A stretch of 64,000 nucleotides of DNA from NCBI RefSeq assembly GCF_002794255.1, contig NZ_PGGW01000069.1, forward strand, positions 1 to 64,000. The letters are read 5' to 3'. Source of the stretch: Streptomyces carminius (GTDB lineage Bacteria; Actinomycetota; Actinomycetes; Streptomycetales; Streptomycetaceae). Below the pieces are notes generated by a model. It was given only the letters and a program-made list of their open reading frames with translations, did no database searches and was not told the origin of the DNA. The position numbers and the translations under genes are program-made. Shown here piece by piece: positions 20,166 to 28,964 of this stretch (within the stretch, counting starts at the first letter, position 1; every line of letters begins with the position of its first letter).

Positions 20166-20588
20166 TCAGGGCACGGTGTCGAGTTCGACGGCGGAGCACA
20201 TCCAGCGCTGGTCGCGGACCCGTTCCAGCCGGAAGGCGAGGGCGCGGAGCCGGTCGCCGACGGCGATGCGGGCGAACGCCTCGACCGCGCCGGGACGGGG
20301 CTGGGACCAGCCGACCTGCCGCACCACGGGAGCCGGTCCGCCCCCCGGGGCGGGCCGCAGCGGGGTGTGCGGGGCGAGCCGGGTCAGCTGCTCGTACGCC
20401 TCGTCGCGGGCGTGGCCGAGCAGCAGGTGGACCGGTCGCTGGCCGCTGAGGACGAGCACCAGCCGGTGGGCGAACCAGTAGTGCGGGAGCCGGTCGCGTT
20501 CACGCCGCCGGGCGGCGAGTACGGCGGAGGAGGCGGGCCGTCCGGGGTCCCGGCGGCCGGGTGGTGCGGTGCGGTTGGTGGTCGGCAT
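20166..20588 (-). CDS. Rv3235 family protein
   Basis: A 140-residue actinobacterial protein of the Rv3235 family (unknown function). Features are a disordered N-terminus, the core HYWFAHRLVLVLSGQRPVHLLLGHARDEAYEQL (split here: HYWFAHRLVLVLSG near 36) and the C-terminal VEAFARIAVGDRLRALAFRLER with DQRWMCSAVEL. There is no signal peptide or membrane segment. It lies tail to tail with secA, and in other actinobacteria the family also sits close to secA. Function cannot be inferred beyond this conserved position. Confidence 0.8.
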   Translation of the reverse strand: MPTTNRTAPPGRRDPGRPASSAVLAARRRERDRLPHYWFAHRLVLVLSGQRPVHLLLGHARDEAYEQLTRLAPHTPLRPAPGGGPAPVVRQVGWSQPRPGAVEAFARIAVGDRLRALAFRLERVRDQRWMCSAVELDTVP

Positions 20589-20889
20589 GGTCTTTCCCCG
20601 TTTTCCGGTCGGCTTTCCCGCCGCAGCTTGTTTACTGACGGGTAACTTCCGCTTCGGTTCTACTGGTGCGGCCCCGAAGAGGCAACGTGCGGCGACACGT
20701 GGAAACAGGCCCGGCGTCTTTCACCTATCCGGTGGACGTGCTTGCGCGAGTTGCCGCCGCACGCCGCTGACCTGCGGCGTGGTACCGGGACGGCGTGGAG
20801 CGGCGGAGTGGAGCCATGAGCGCCGGGCGCCCCGCGCCCGCCGTATGCTGACGGGGCACCCGGACCGGCCTCACACGAAAGCGGTAGCG
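20589..20889. other. Divergent intergenic region
   Basis: About 300 bases separate the Rv3235-like gene (minus) from the DUF6912 gene (plus). I see a small inverted repeat at 20760-20781 (CACGCCGC with GCGGCGTG) and a plausible plus-strand -10 TATGCT at 20844-20849. The AT-richer segment near 20628-20660 could carry the minus-strand promoter. No gene or RNA is evident. Confidence 0.45.
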
Positions 20890-21411
20890 ATGCGCGTCTA
20901 CGTCCCCCTGACTCCGGCCGCCCTCGCGGACGCGCACCGCAGGGGCGAGCTGGGCCCCGGGCCGCTGACGGCCTACGCGGTCACCCCCGGACTGCGCGAG
21001 TGGTACCTCTCCGGCGACCTGGAGGAGCTGGAGTACGCCGCGCTCGGCCGGGCCGCGCAGGCCTCCCTGCGGCTGCTGGCCGTCGATCCGGCGGCTCCGC
21101 GGCGCCGGGTCGTGGTGGCGGTGGACGTCCCCGACCGCGAGGCGGTCGCCGATCCGGACCGCGGCCTGGACCCGGCCGCGCTCGGCGAGGTGCGGATCGG
21201 GCGGTCCGTGCCGCTGGCGAAGGCCGCCGCCGTGCACGCCGACGGGGCGGACGCCGAGGCGGCCGTGGCCGCGGCGGCCGCCGCGCTGGGCGCCGCCGAC
21301 CAGGGCGACGAGGACGCCCGGTTCACCGTGGACGGCGCGGACGACCACGAACTGCTGTGGTACGCCACCCAGGAGATCGAGAACGTCCTGGCTGAGCTGA
21401 GCAAGGGCTGA
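20890..21411 (+). CDS. DUF6912 family protein
   Basis: A 173-residue protein beginning MRVYVPLTPAALADAHRRGE, with WYLSGDLEELEYAALGRAAQ and the C-terminal DDHELLWYATQEIENVLAEL; this is the pattern of DUF6912, found only in actinobacteria. It is acidic, has no membrane segment and no catalytic motif that I recognise. ATG 20890 gives the conserved N-terminus. The 3' end of the gene, including its stop codon, has been duplicated as a 21-bp tandem repeat. Function unknown. Confidence 0.8.
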   Translation: MRVYVPLTPAALADAHRRGELGPGPLTAYAVTPGLREWYLSGDLEELEYAALGRAAQASLRLLAVDPAAPRRRVVVAVDVPDREAVADPDRGLDPAALGEVRIGRSVPLAKAAAVHADGADAEAAVAAAAAALGAADQGDEDARFTVDGADDHELLWYATQEIENVLAELSKG

Positions 21412-21438
21412 GCCGGGCTGAGCAAGGGCTGAGCCGGG
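21397..21438. repeat. 21-bp tandem duplication over the DUF6912 stop codon
   Basis: Two identical 21-base units (21397-21417, 21418-21438) span the last codons and stop of the upstream gene, so the second unit repeats the terminal codons and the TGA outside the gene. A third partial unit follows. Looks like recent slippage. Confidence 0.92.
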
Positions 21439-21509
21439 CTGAGCCCGGTCATGGCCCCGGTCCCGCCGCGGTCCGTCCTACCCGGCTGTCACCGGTATCC
21501 CCTACCGTC

Positions 21510-22190
21510 ATGGGCATGGACCCGGAGACCCGCGGAGCCCACATCGTGTGGGACTGGAACGGCACGCTGCTGCACGACATCGAGGCGGTCGTCGCGGCCA
21601 CCAACGCGTCGCTCGCCGAGCTCGGTCTGCCGCCCCTCACCCTGGCCCGCTACCAGGAGCTGTACTGCGTGCCGGTGACGCGCTTCTACGAGCGGCTGAT
21701 GGGGCGGCTGCCGACGGCCGAGGAGTGGGCCGGGATGGACGAGGTCTTCCACCGGCACTACTTCGACCGTGTCGAGCGGGTGGGGCTCACCGAGGGCGCC
21801 GCGGAACTGCTGGCCGCGCGGCGGGCGGCCGGGCTGACCCAGTCGCTGTGCTCCCTGGCCCGGCACGAGCACCTGGTGCCGCTGGTGCGCCGCCACGGCA
21901 TCGAGGAGCACTTCGTCCGGGTGGACGGCAGCGCCGACGGGAACGTCCGGGGCAAGGCCCGGCAGATGGCGGCGCACGTGGCGGCGCTGGGCGGCTTCGA
22001 CCCGCGCCGCACCGTGGTGGTCGGCGACGCGCTGGACGACGCCGTCGCGGCCGCCCGGGTGGGCGTACGGGCCGTGCTGTACACCGGCGGCGCGCACAGC
22101 CGGGCCGGCCTGGCGGTGGCCGGGGTGCCGGTGGTGGACACCCTCGCCGAGGCCGTCGAGGTGGCCGAGGAGCTGGTCGCGGAGGGCTGA
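21510..22190 (+). CDS. HAD superfamily phosphatase (phosphoglycolate phosphatase-like)
   Basis: The 226-residue protein has HAD motif I DWNGTL (nucleophile Asp, with Asn in place of the second Asp, as in a known actinobacterial subgroup), a helical cap, the region LTQSLCSLA (motif II), Lys in GNVRGKARQM, and motif IV VVVGDALDDAVAA. It probably hydrolyses a small phosphorylated metabolite. A -10-like TACCGT at 21503-21508 sits just before the gene, so transcription could begin at the second ATG (21516) and give a leaderless mRNA; no ribosome site precedes ATG 21510. Confidence 0.85.
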   Translation: MGMDPETRGAHIVWDWNGTLLHDIEAVVAATNASLAELGLPPLTLARYQELYCVPVTRFYERLMGRLPTAEEWAGMDEVFHRHYFDRVERVGLTEGAAELLAARRAAGLTQSLCSLARHEHLVPLVRRHGIEEHFVRVDGSADGNVRGKARQMAAHVAALGGFDPRRTVVVGDALDDAVAAARVGVRAVLYTGGAHSRAGLAVAGVPVVDTLAEAVEVAEELVAEG

Positions 22191-22729
22191 ACGCGACGGA
22201 CGGAGCACCTCCGGCGACTCCGCGGCGTCACCGGTCGCGACGAGGACGGCGGGTGCGGTCCCGTCCGTCTCCTGTGGGACGCTCGCGGTGTCCCCGGTGC
22301 GCTCCGTCCTGTTCTCCGGCATGGGCGGCCCCCCGGCCGGAACGTCTTCCTTCCGACGTCCTCCTCCGGCGGCGTGTTGCCAAGAGGGTGCCGGAGGAGG
22401 CCCGGGGAAGACGGAAGGAGGGCCCGGCGGAGAGGAGGACGAGAAGGGCGGGGTGCCCGCCCCGTTTCGTTATACGTATCGTAGAAGTTAACTCTGAGAT
22501 TTTGTACACATGCGATCGATGAGGTGGGTTAGCCTGACCACGTGATCAGCGAGGTACCCCCGGAAGGCAGCGTCGCCTCCGCAGTGGGCCCCCGGCGCCG
22601 TGGTGCCGGGGCCGTCGCCGGTCACCCTCCCTCCCGGCATGACGCCCCGCCGAAGCGGACACTGTGTGTGTCGGCGTCGTGCCCTCACCACCTTGACGTC
22701 ACGCAACGGCGCGCGACAGGAGCCAGACG
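22191..22729 (+). promoter_or_regulatory. Long regulatory gap before glutamate dehydrogenase
   Basis: This 539-base gap has three notable parts. At 22349-22418 is a nested inverted repeat: CCTTCCG with CGGAAGG outside, and CCTCCTCCGGC (22360-22370) with GCCGGAGGAGG (22390-22400) inside, around a 19-base loop. At 22464-22525 is an AT-rich island, rare in this genome, containing ATACGTAT, GTTAAC and TGTACA palindromes. At 22523-22540 is GGTTAGCCTGACC, which holds a -10-like TAGCCT and loosely resembles an iron box half. I see no open reading frame that I would call a gene. Confidence 0.5.
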
Positions 22730-25700
22730 ATGCAGACCAAGCTGGACGAGGCAAAGGCCGAGCTGCTCGAACGAGCCGCCCGGGTAGCCGACAGCACTCC
22801 GGCCGGAAGCAGGCCGGTACCGGGCCTGGGCACCGGGACCCTCGGCGCGTACCTCCAGCGTTACTACCTGCACACCGCGCCCGAGGACCTCACCGACCGC
22901 GATCCGGTCGACGTCTACGGAGCCGCGGTCTCCCACTACCGGCTGGCCCAGGAGCGCCCGCAGGGCACCGCCGACGTCCGGGTGCACACCCCGTCCGTCG
23001 ACGAGAACGGCTGGACCTGCACCCACACCGTCGTCGAGATCGTCACCGACGACATGCCCTTCCTGGTGAACTCGGTCACCAACGAGCTGACCAGGCAGGG
23101 TCGCGGCATCCACCTGGTGATCCACCCCCAGGTCGTCGTCCGCCGCGACATCACCGGCAGGCTGCTGGAGGTGCTGGACGCCGGCCGCGACCCGCACTCC
23201 CCGGTCGCCGGCACCCACACCCGGAACGAGCTGCCGCACGACGCGGTCGTCGAGTCCTGGATCCATGTCGAGATCGACCGCGAGACCGACCACGAGGACC
23301 TGCGCGGGATCACCGCCGATCTGCGGCGCGTCCTGTCCGATGTCCGCGAGGCGGTCGAGGACTGGCAGAAGATGCGGACCGCCGCGGTGCGGATCGCCGA
23401 CGGACTGCCCGACGAGCCGCGCGCCGGAGAGGTGTCCGGGCAGGAGGTCGAGGAGGCCCGCGAGCTGCTGCGCTGGCTCGCCGCCGACCACTTCACCTTC
23501 CTCGGCTACCGCGAGTACGACCTGACCTCCGAGACCGCCGCCGACGGCACGGAGGAACTGCTGCTCACCGCCGTGCCCGGCACCGGACTGGGCATCCTGC
23601 GCTCCGATCCGCGCCAGGCCGACGCCGCCACCGACGGCACCGCCACCGAGACTGCCTCCGAGACCACCGCCGAGACCGCCGACGGCCGGGACCCCGCGGC
23701 CGGGACCGGAGAGGACGACAGGCACCACACCCACCCGGCCTCGCCCTCCTTCAACCGGCTCCCCGCCGGCGTCCGCGCCAAGGCCCGCGAGCCCCGGCTG
23801 CTGGTGCTCACCAAGGCCAACAGCCGCGCCACCGTGCACCGCCCCTCGTACCTGGACTACATCGGGGTGAAGAAGTTCGACGAGGCGGGCAACGTCGTCG
23901 GCGAGCGCCGCTTCCTCGGCCTGTTCTCCTCGGCCGCCTACACCGAGTCGGTGCGCCGCGTCCCCGTCATCCGCCGCAAGGTCGAGGAGGTCGTCGCCGC
24001 CGCGGGCTTCACCCCCGACAGCCACGACGGCCGCGACCTGCTGCAGATCCTGGAGACCTACCCGCGCGACGAGCTCTTCCAGATCCCGGTCGGTGAGCTC
24101 CGTTCCATCGTCACCTCCGTGCTCTACCTCCAGGAACGCCGCAAGCTCCGCCTCTACCTGCGGCAGGACGAGTACGGCCGGTACTACTCCGCGCTGGTCT
24201 ACCTGCCGCGCGACCGCTACACCACCGCCGTGCGGCTGCGGATGACCGACATCCTCACCGAGGAACTGGGCGGCACCGGCGTCGACTTCACCGCCTGGAA
24301 CACCGAGTCGGTCCTCGCCCGGCTGCACTTCGTCATCCGCGTCCCGCAGGGCACCGAACTGACCGTGCTGACCGAGGCGGACGGGGAGCGGATCGAGGCC
24401 CGGCTCGCCGAGGCGGCCCGTTCCTGGGCGGACGGCTTCTCCGAGGCGCTGGTCGCCGAGTGCGGCGAGGAACAGGCGGCCGCTCTCGCCCACCGCTACG
24501 CGGACGCCTTCCCCGAGGGCTACAAGGCCGACTTCCCGCCCCGTACCGCCGTCGCCGACCTCCAGCACCTGAGGCGGCTGGAGAGCGGAGCGGGCGCCGA
24601 AGACGCCGGTGGTGCCGGTGGCGCCGGCGGGGCCGGGGACTTCGCGCTCAACCTGTACGAGCCGGTCGGGGCCGCTCCCGGTGAGCGCCGGCTGAAGATC
24701 TACCGCACCGGCGAGCCGGTCTCGCTCTCCGCCGTTCTGCCGGTCCTCCAGGCGATGGGCGTGGAGGTCATCGACGAGCGCCCCTACGAGCTGCGGCGCG
24801 CCGACCGTTCCCGGGTGTGGATCTACGACTTCGGGCTCCGGCTGCCCGCCGGCCAGGAGCGGGGTGCGGTCGGTGACGCCCGCGAGCGCTTCCAGGAGGC
24901 CTTCGCCGCCGTGTGGACCGGCGCGGCCGAGAGCGACGGCTTCAACGCGCTGGTGCTCTCCGCCGGGCTGACCTGGCGCCAGGCGATGGTGCTGCGCGCG
25001 TACGCCAAGTACCTGCGGCAGGCCGGCTCGCCCTTCAGCCAGGACTACATGGAGGACACCCTCCGCCGGAACGTCCACACCACCCGGCTGCTGGTCAGCC
25101 TCTTCGAGGCCCGGCTCTCCCCGGACCGCACGGGAGCGGGCCGCGAGCTGACCGACGGGTTGCTGGAGGAGCTGGACGGGGCGCTGGACGAGGTCGCCTC
25201 GCTGGACGAGGACCGCATCCTGCGCTCGTTCCTCACCCTCGTCAGGGCCACCCTGCGCACCAACTACTTCCAGCCCCGCGACGCAGGCTCCGGCCTGCCG
25301 CACGCGTACGTGTCGATGAAGTTCGACCCGCAGGCCATCCCGGACCTGCCCGCGCCCCGCCCGGCGTACGAGATCTGGGTGTACTCGCCACGGGTGGAGG
25401 GCGTGCACCTGAGGTTCGGCAAGGTCGCCCGCGGCGGGCTGCGCTGGTCCGACCGGCGGGAGGACTTCCGCACCGAGATCCTCGGCCTGGTGAAGGCCCA
25501 GGAGGTCAAGAACACGGTGATCGTGCCGGTCGGCGCCAAGGGCGGCTTCGTCGGCAAGCGCCTGCCCAGCCCGGCGGAGGACCGCGAGGCCTGGCTGAAC
25601 GAGGGCATCGCCTGCTACAAGACCTTCATCTCCGGCATGCTCGACATCACCGACAACCTCGTGGACGGCCACGTCGTGCCGCCCGAGCGGGTGGTGCGGC

Positions 25701-27841
25701 ACGACGGGGACGACACCTACCTGGTGGTCGCCGCCGACAAGGGCACCGCGGCCTTCTCCGACATCGCCAACGAGGTCGCCACCGCCTACGGCTTCTGGCT
25801 GGGCGACGCCTTCGCCTCCGGCGGCTCGGCCGGCTACGACCACAAGACCATGGGCATCACCGCCCGCGGCGCCTGGGAGTCGGTCAGGCGGCACTTCCGG
25901 GAGCTGGGCCACGACACCCAGGGCGAGGACTTCACGGTCGTCGGCATCGGCGACATGTCCGGCGACGTCTTCGGCAACGGCATGCTGCTCAGCGAGCACA
26001 TCAAGCTGGTCGCCGCCTTCGACCACCGGCACATCTTCCTCGACCCGGATCCGGACCCGGCCGTCTCGTACGCCGAGCGCCGCCGGCTGTTCGAGCTGCC
26101 GCGCTCCTCCTGGGCCGACTACGACACCTCGCTGCTGTCCCCCGGCGGCGGCGTCCACCCCCGCAGCGCCAAGTCCGTCCCCGTCACCCCGCAGGTGCGC
26201 GAGGCGCTGGGCATCGCGGACGGCGTCACCAGGATGACCCCGGCCGAGCTGATGCGGGCCGTCCTCACCGCACCGGTGGACCTGCTGTGGAACGGGGGCA
26301 TCGGCACCTACGTGAAGGCGTCCACCGAGACGCACGCCGACGTCGGCGACAAGGCCAACGACGCGATCCGGGTGGACGGGGCGGACCTGCGGGCCAGGGT
26401 CGTCGGCGAGGGCGGCAACCTGGGCCTCACCCAGCTCGGCCGCATCGAGTTCGCGACGAACGGCGGGCGGATCAACACCGACGCGATCGACAACAGCGCG
26501 GGCGTGGACTCCTCCGACCACGAGGTCAACATCAAGATCCTGCTCAACTCGGTCGTCGCCGCGGGCGACATGACGGTCAAGCAGCGCAACGCCCTGCTGG
26601 CCGAGATGACCGACGAGGTCGCCGAGCTGGTGCTGCGCAACAACTACACGCAGAACGTCGCCCTGGCCAACGCGATGCGGCAGGCCCCCGACCTGCTCCA
26701 CGCCCACCAGCGGTTCATGCGCACCCTGGCACGCCAGGGCCGGCTGGACCGGCAGCTGGAGTTCCTGCCCGCCGACCGGCAGATCCGCGACCGGCTGGCG
26801 CACGGCCGCGGCCTCACCCAGCCGGAGCTGGCGGTCCTGCTGGCGTACACCAAGATCGCCATCACCGAGGAGCTGGTGGACACCGGCCTGCCGGACGACC
26901 CGTACCTGCAGAAGCTGGCACACGCCTACTTCCCCACCCCGCTGCGCGAGCGCTTCCCCGAGCGGATCGAGCAGCACGCGCTGCGGCGCGAGATCATCAC
27001 GACCCTGCTGGTCAACGACATGGTCAACACCGGCGGTTCGACCCTGGCCCACCGGATGCGGGAGGAGACCGGGGCCGCCACCGAGGAGATCGTGCGGGCG
27101 CACACCGCGGCCCGGGAGATCTACGACCTGGCCCGCGTCTGGGACGAGGTGGAGGCACTCGACAACACCGTCGCCGCCGACGTCCAGACCCGTATCCGGC
27201 TGCACGCCCGCCGGCTGGTGGAGCGCGCCACCCGCTGGCTGCTGAACAACCGGCCGCAGCCGCTGCGGCTCGCCGAGACCGTCGACGTCTTCCGGGACCG
27301 GGTGGAGGTGGTCTGGTCCGAGCTGCCCAAGCTGCTGCGGGGCACCGACCTGGAGTGGTTCCAGCGCGTCCACGACGAGCTGACCGCTGCCGGGGTGCCC
27401 GGTGAGCTGGCACTGCGGGTGGCGGGTCTCTCCTCCGTCTTCCCCGCCCTGGACGTGGTCGCCGTCGCCGACCGCACCGGCCGGGAACTGCTGGACGTCG
27501 CCGAGGTGCACTACGACCTCGCCGACCGGCTGGGCATCACCGAGCTCCAGGACCGGGTCAGCGAGCTGCCCCGGAACGACCGCTGGCAGTCGATGGCCCG
27601 CGCGGCGATCCGCGAGGACCTCTACGCCGCCCACCAGTTGCTCACGGCCGACGTGCTCGCCTCCGGGGACGGCGGCGCCACGCCCGAGCAGCGCTTCAAG
27701 GCGTGGGAGGCCAAGAGCGCCGCCGTGCTGGGCCGGGCCCGCGCCACGCTGGAGGAGATCCGGGACTCGGAGACCTTCGACCTGGCCAATCTGTCCGTGG
27801 CCATGCGCACGATGCGCACCCTGCTGCGCAGCAACCGCTGA
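22730..27841 (+). CDS. NAD-dependent glutamate dehydrogenase, large (180-kDa type)
   Basis: This 1703-residue enzyme oxidatively deaminates glutamate to 2-oxoglutarate with NAD+. Its size and layout match the GDH family first defined in Streptomyces clavuligerus: a long N-terminal ACT-like regulatory part (residues 1 to about 700), the catalytic domain with GLRWSDRREDFRTEILGL and NTVIVPVGAKGGFVGKR, MGITARGAWESVRRHF, GIGDMSGDVFGNGM (dinucleotide fold), and a C-terminal helical region. An Ala/Thr/Glu-rich insert near residues 300-335 is low complexity. It stands alone, with a long upstream gap and a terminator right after. Confidence 0.93.
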   Translation: MQTKLDEAKAELLERAARVADSTPAGSRPVPGLGTGTLGAYLQRYYLHTAPEDLTDRDPVDVYGAAVSHYRLAQERPQGTADVRVHTPSVDENGWTCTHTVVEIVTDDMPFLVNSVTNELTRQGRGIHLVIHPQVVVRRDITGRLLEVLDAGRDPHSPVAGTHTRNELPHDAVVESWIHVEIDRETDHEDLRGITADLRRVLSDVREAVEDWQKMRTAAVRIADGLPDEPRAGEVSGQEVEEARELLRWLAADHFTFLGYREYDLTSETAADGTEELLLTAVPGTGLGILRSDPRQADAATDGTATETASETTAETADGRDPAAGTGEDDRHHTHPASPSFNRLPAGVRAKAREPRLLVLTKANSRATVHRPSYLDYIGVKKFDEAGNVVGERRFLGLFSSAAYTESVRRVPVIRRKVEEVVAAAGFTPDSHDGRDLLQILETYPRDELFQIPVGELRSIVTSVLYLQERRKLRLYLRQDEYGRYYSALVYLPRDRYTTAVRLRMTDILTEELGGTGVDFTAWNTESVLARLHFVIRVPQGTELTVLTEADGERIEARLAEAARSWADGFSEALVAECGEEQAAALAHRYADAFPEGYKADFPPRTAVADLQHLRRLESGAGAEDAGGAGGAGGAGDFALNLYEPVGAAPGERRLKIYRTGEPVSLSAVLPVLQAMGVEVIDERPYELRRADRSRVWIYDFGLRLPAGQERGAVGDARERFQEAFAAVWTGAAESDGFNALVLSAGLTWRQAMVLRAYAKYLRQAGSPFSQDYMEDTLRRNVHTTRLLVSLFEARLSPDRTGAGRELTDGLLEELDGALDEVASLDEDRILRSFLTLVRATLRTNYFQPRDAGSGLPHAYVSMKFDPQAIPDLPAPRPAYEIWVYSPRVEGVHLRFGKVARGGLRWSDRREDFRTEILGLVKAQEVKNTVIVPVGAKGGFVGKRLPSPAEDREAWLNEGIACYKTFISGMLDITDNLVDGHVVPPERVVRHDGDDTYLVVAADKGTAAFSDIANEVATAYGFWLGDAFASGGSAGYDHKTMGITARGAWESVRRHFRELGHDTQGEDFTVVGIGDMSGDVFGNGMLLSEHIKLVAAFDHRHIFLDPDPDPAVSYAERRRLFELPRSSWADYDTSLLSPGGGVHPRSAKSVPVTPQVREALGIADGVTRMTPAELMRAVLTAPVDLLWNGGIGTYVKASTETHADVGDKANDAIRVDGADLRARVVGEGGNLGLTQLGRIEFATNGGRINTDAIDNSAGVDSSDHEVNIKILLNSVVAAGDMTVKQRNALLAEMTDEVAELVLRNNYTQNVALANAMRQAPDLLHAHQRFMRTLARQGRLDRQLEFLPADRQIRDRLAHGRGLTQPELAVLLAYTKIAITEELVDTGLPDDPYLQKLAHAYFPTPLRERFPERIEQHALRREIITTLLVNDMVNTGGSTLAHRMREETGAATEEIVRAHTAAREIYDLARVWDEVEALDNTVAADVQTRIRLHARRLVERATRWLLNNRPQPLRLAETVDVFRDRVEVVWSELPKLLRGTDLEWFQRVHDELTAAGVPGELALRVAGLSSVFPALDVVAVADRTGRELLDVAEVHYDLADRLGITELQDRVSELPRNDRWQSMARAAIREDLYAAHQLLTADVLASGDGGATPEQRFKAWEAKSAAVLGRARATLEEIRDSETFDLANLSVAMRTMRTLLRSNR

Positions 27842-27863
27842 CCCGCACGCACGGGACAGCGGT

Positions 27864-27893
27864 GAGGGGGGCGGCCGGCCGGCCGCCCCCCTC
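27864..27893. terminator. Bidirectional terminator between gdh and sugar permease
   Basis: A perfect 13-bp stem (27864-27876 with 27881-27893) with a GGCC loop lies between the two convergent genes, 22 bases after one stop and 17 from the other. Confidence 0.8.
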
Positions 27894-27910
27894 GTCCGTG
27901 TGCGGGCCCG

Positions 27911-28846
27911 CTACTTCACCGCGCCCGCCATCACACCCGAGACGAACTGCCGCTGGAAGGCGAAGAACACCGCCAGCGGAATCACCATCGAGACGAACGC
28001 GCCGGAGGCCAGCACGTCGATGTTGTTGCCGAACTGCCGCACCTGCTGCTGGAGCGCGACCGTGATCGGCGGATCGCCGGCGTCGGCGAAGATCAGCGCG
28101 ACCAGCATGTCGTTCCACACCCACAGGAACTGGAAGATGCCCAGCGAGGCGATCGCCGGGGCGCCCAGCGGCAGGACGACCCGGGTGAACAGCCGCACCT
28201 CGTTCGCGCCGTCCAGCCGCGCCGCCTCCAGTAGTTCGCGCGGGATCTCCGCGAAGAAGTTCCGCAGCAGGAAGATGGCGAAGGGCAGTCCGAACGCCGT
28301 GTGGAAGACCACCACACCGATGGTGGTCTCGAAGATGCCCAGGGTGTTGAACAGCTTCGCCACCGGGATCAGCGCCACCTGGACCGGCACCACCAGCAGC
28401 CCGACCACCAGCAGGAACCACCAGTCGCGGCCGGGGAAGTCCAGCCAGGCGAAGGCGTATCCGGCGAGCGAGCCGATGACCACCACCAGCACCGTGGAGG
28501 GCACGGTGATGACCAGGGTGGTCAGCAGGGAGTCGGTGATGGCGTCGTTCTTCAGCAGCGCCTCGTAGTTGGCCGCCGTCAGCTGCGACCAGTCGCCCAG
28601 CGACGTCCACCAGCCGGAGGAGGCGATGTCGGACCGGTCGCGGAAGGACGACAGCAGCAGGCCGGTGGTGGGCAGCAGCCACAGGAAGGCGATCACCACC
28701 AGGGTGAAGCGCACCGCCCAGTGGCCGGTGAGGGCGGCGATCCGTGAGCCCAGCGACTGCCGGGCCCGCCCGCCGCCGTCCTCGTGCCCGGGAGCGGCCG
28801 CGGGGCCGGGCCCGGGGCCGGGCGTGGTTCTGGAGAGAGTGCTCAC
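27911..28846 (-). CDS. Carbohydrate ABC transporter permease (MalG type)
   Basis: The 311-residue protein has six predicted membrane helices and the EAA loop ELLEAARLDGANEVRLFTRV that docks to the ATPase, followed by LPLGAPAIASLGIFQFLWVWND; these are hallmarks of the CUT1 sugar importer family. GTG 28846 was chosen because a purine-rich site (GAGGAGGGGGG) precedes it; another GTG at 28900 is in frame. It is the last gene of an operon with a second permease and a solute-binding lipoprotein. No ATPase gene is present, so a shared one such as MsiK is likely (inference). Confidence 0.9.
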   Translation of the reverse strand: MSTLSRTTPGPGPGPAAAPGHEDGGGRARQSLGSRIAALTGHWAVRFTLVVIAFLWLLPTTGLLLSSFRDRSDIASSGWWTSLGDWSQLTAANYEALLKNDAITDSLLTTLVITVPSTVLVVVIGSLAGYAFAWLDFPGRDWWFLLVVGLLVVPVQVALIPVAKLFNTLGIFETTIGVVVFHTAFGLPFAIFLLRNFFAEIPRELLEAARLDGANEVRLFTRVVLPLGAPAIASLGIFQFLWVWNDMLVALIFADAGDPPITVALQQQVRQFGNNIDVLASGAFVSMVIPLAVFFAFQRQFVSGVMAGAVK

Positions 28847-28917
28847 CGTCGGTCCCCCCTCCTCGGCCGGCGAACGCCGCCGTGCTCGTCCGGGGAGCAC
28901 CCCTCCCCCTCGCTCCG

Positions 28918-28942
28918 CCGGGGGGACCCCCAGGGCCCCCGG
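28918..28942. repeat. Short GC palindrome between permease genes
   Basis: CCGGGGG (28918-28924) and CCCCCGG (28936-28942) form an imperfect hairpin within the 118-base gap between the two permease genes. It resembles short dispersed palindromes of Streptomyces genomes; only one copy is seen here. It could also tune relative expression of the two permeases. Confidence 0.4.
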
Positions 28943-28964
28943 CCGGCGGGCCGGCTGGTGTCCG

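Noticed and set aside
22523..22540. DmdR/DtxR iron box before the glutamate dehydrogenase gene
   Set aside because: Only about 12 of 19 positions fit the consensus and the match includes a likely -10 hexamer, so I did not call it an iron box.
22685..27634. 1649-codon minus-strand frame opposite glutamate dehydrogenase
   Set aside because: Exact shadow of the dehydrogenase gene in the antisense frame, with no family motifs; GC-skewed codon structure explains it.
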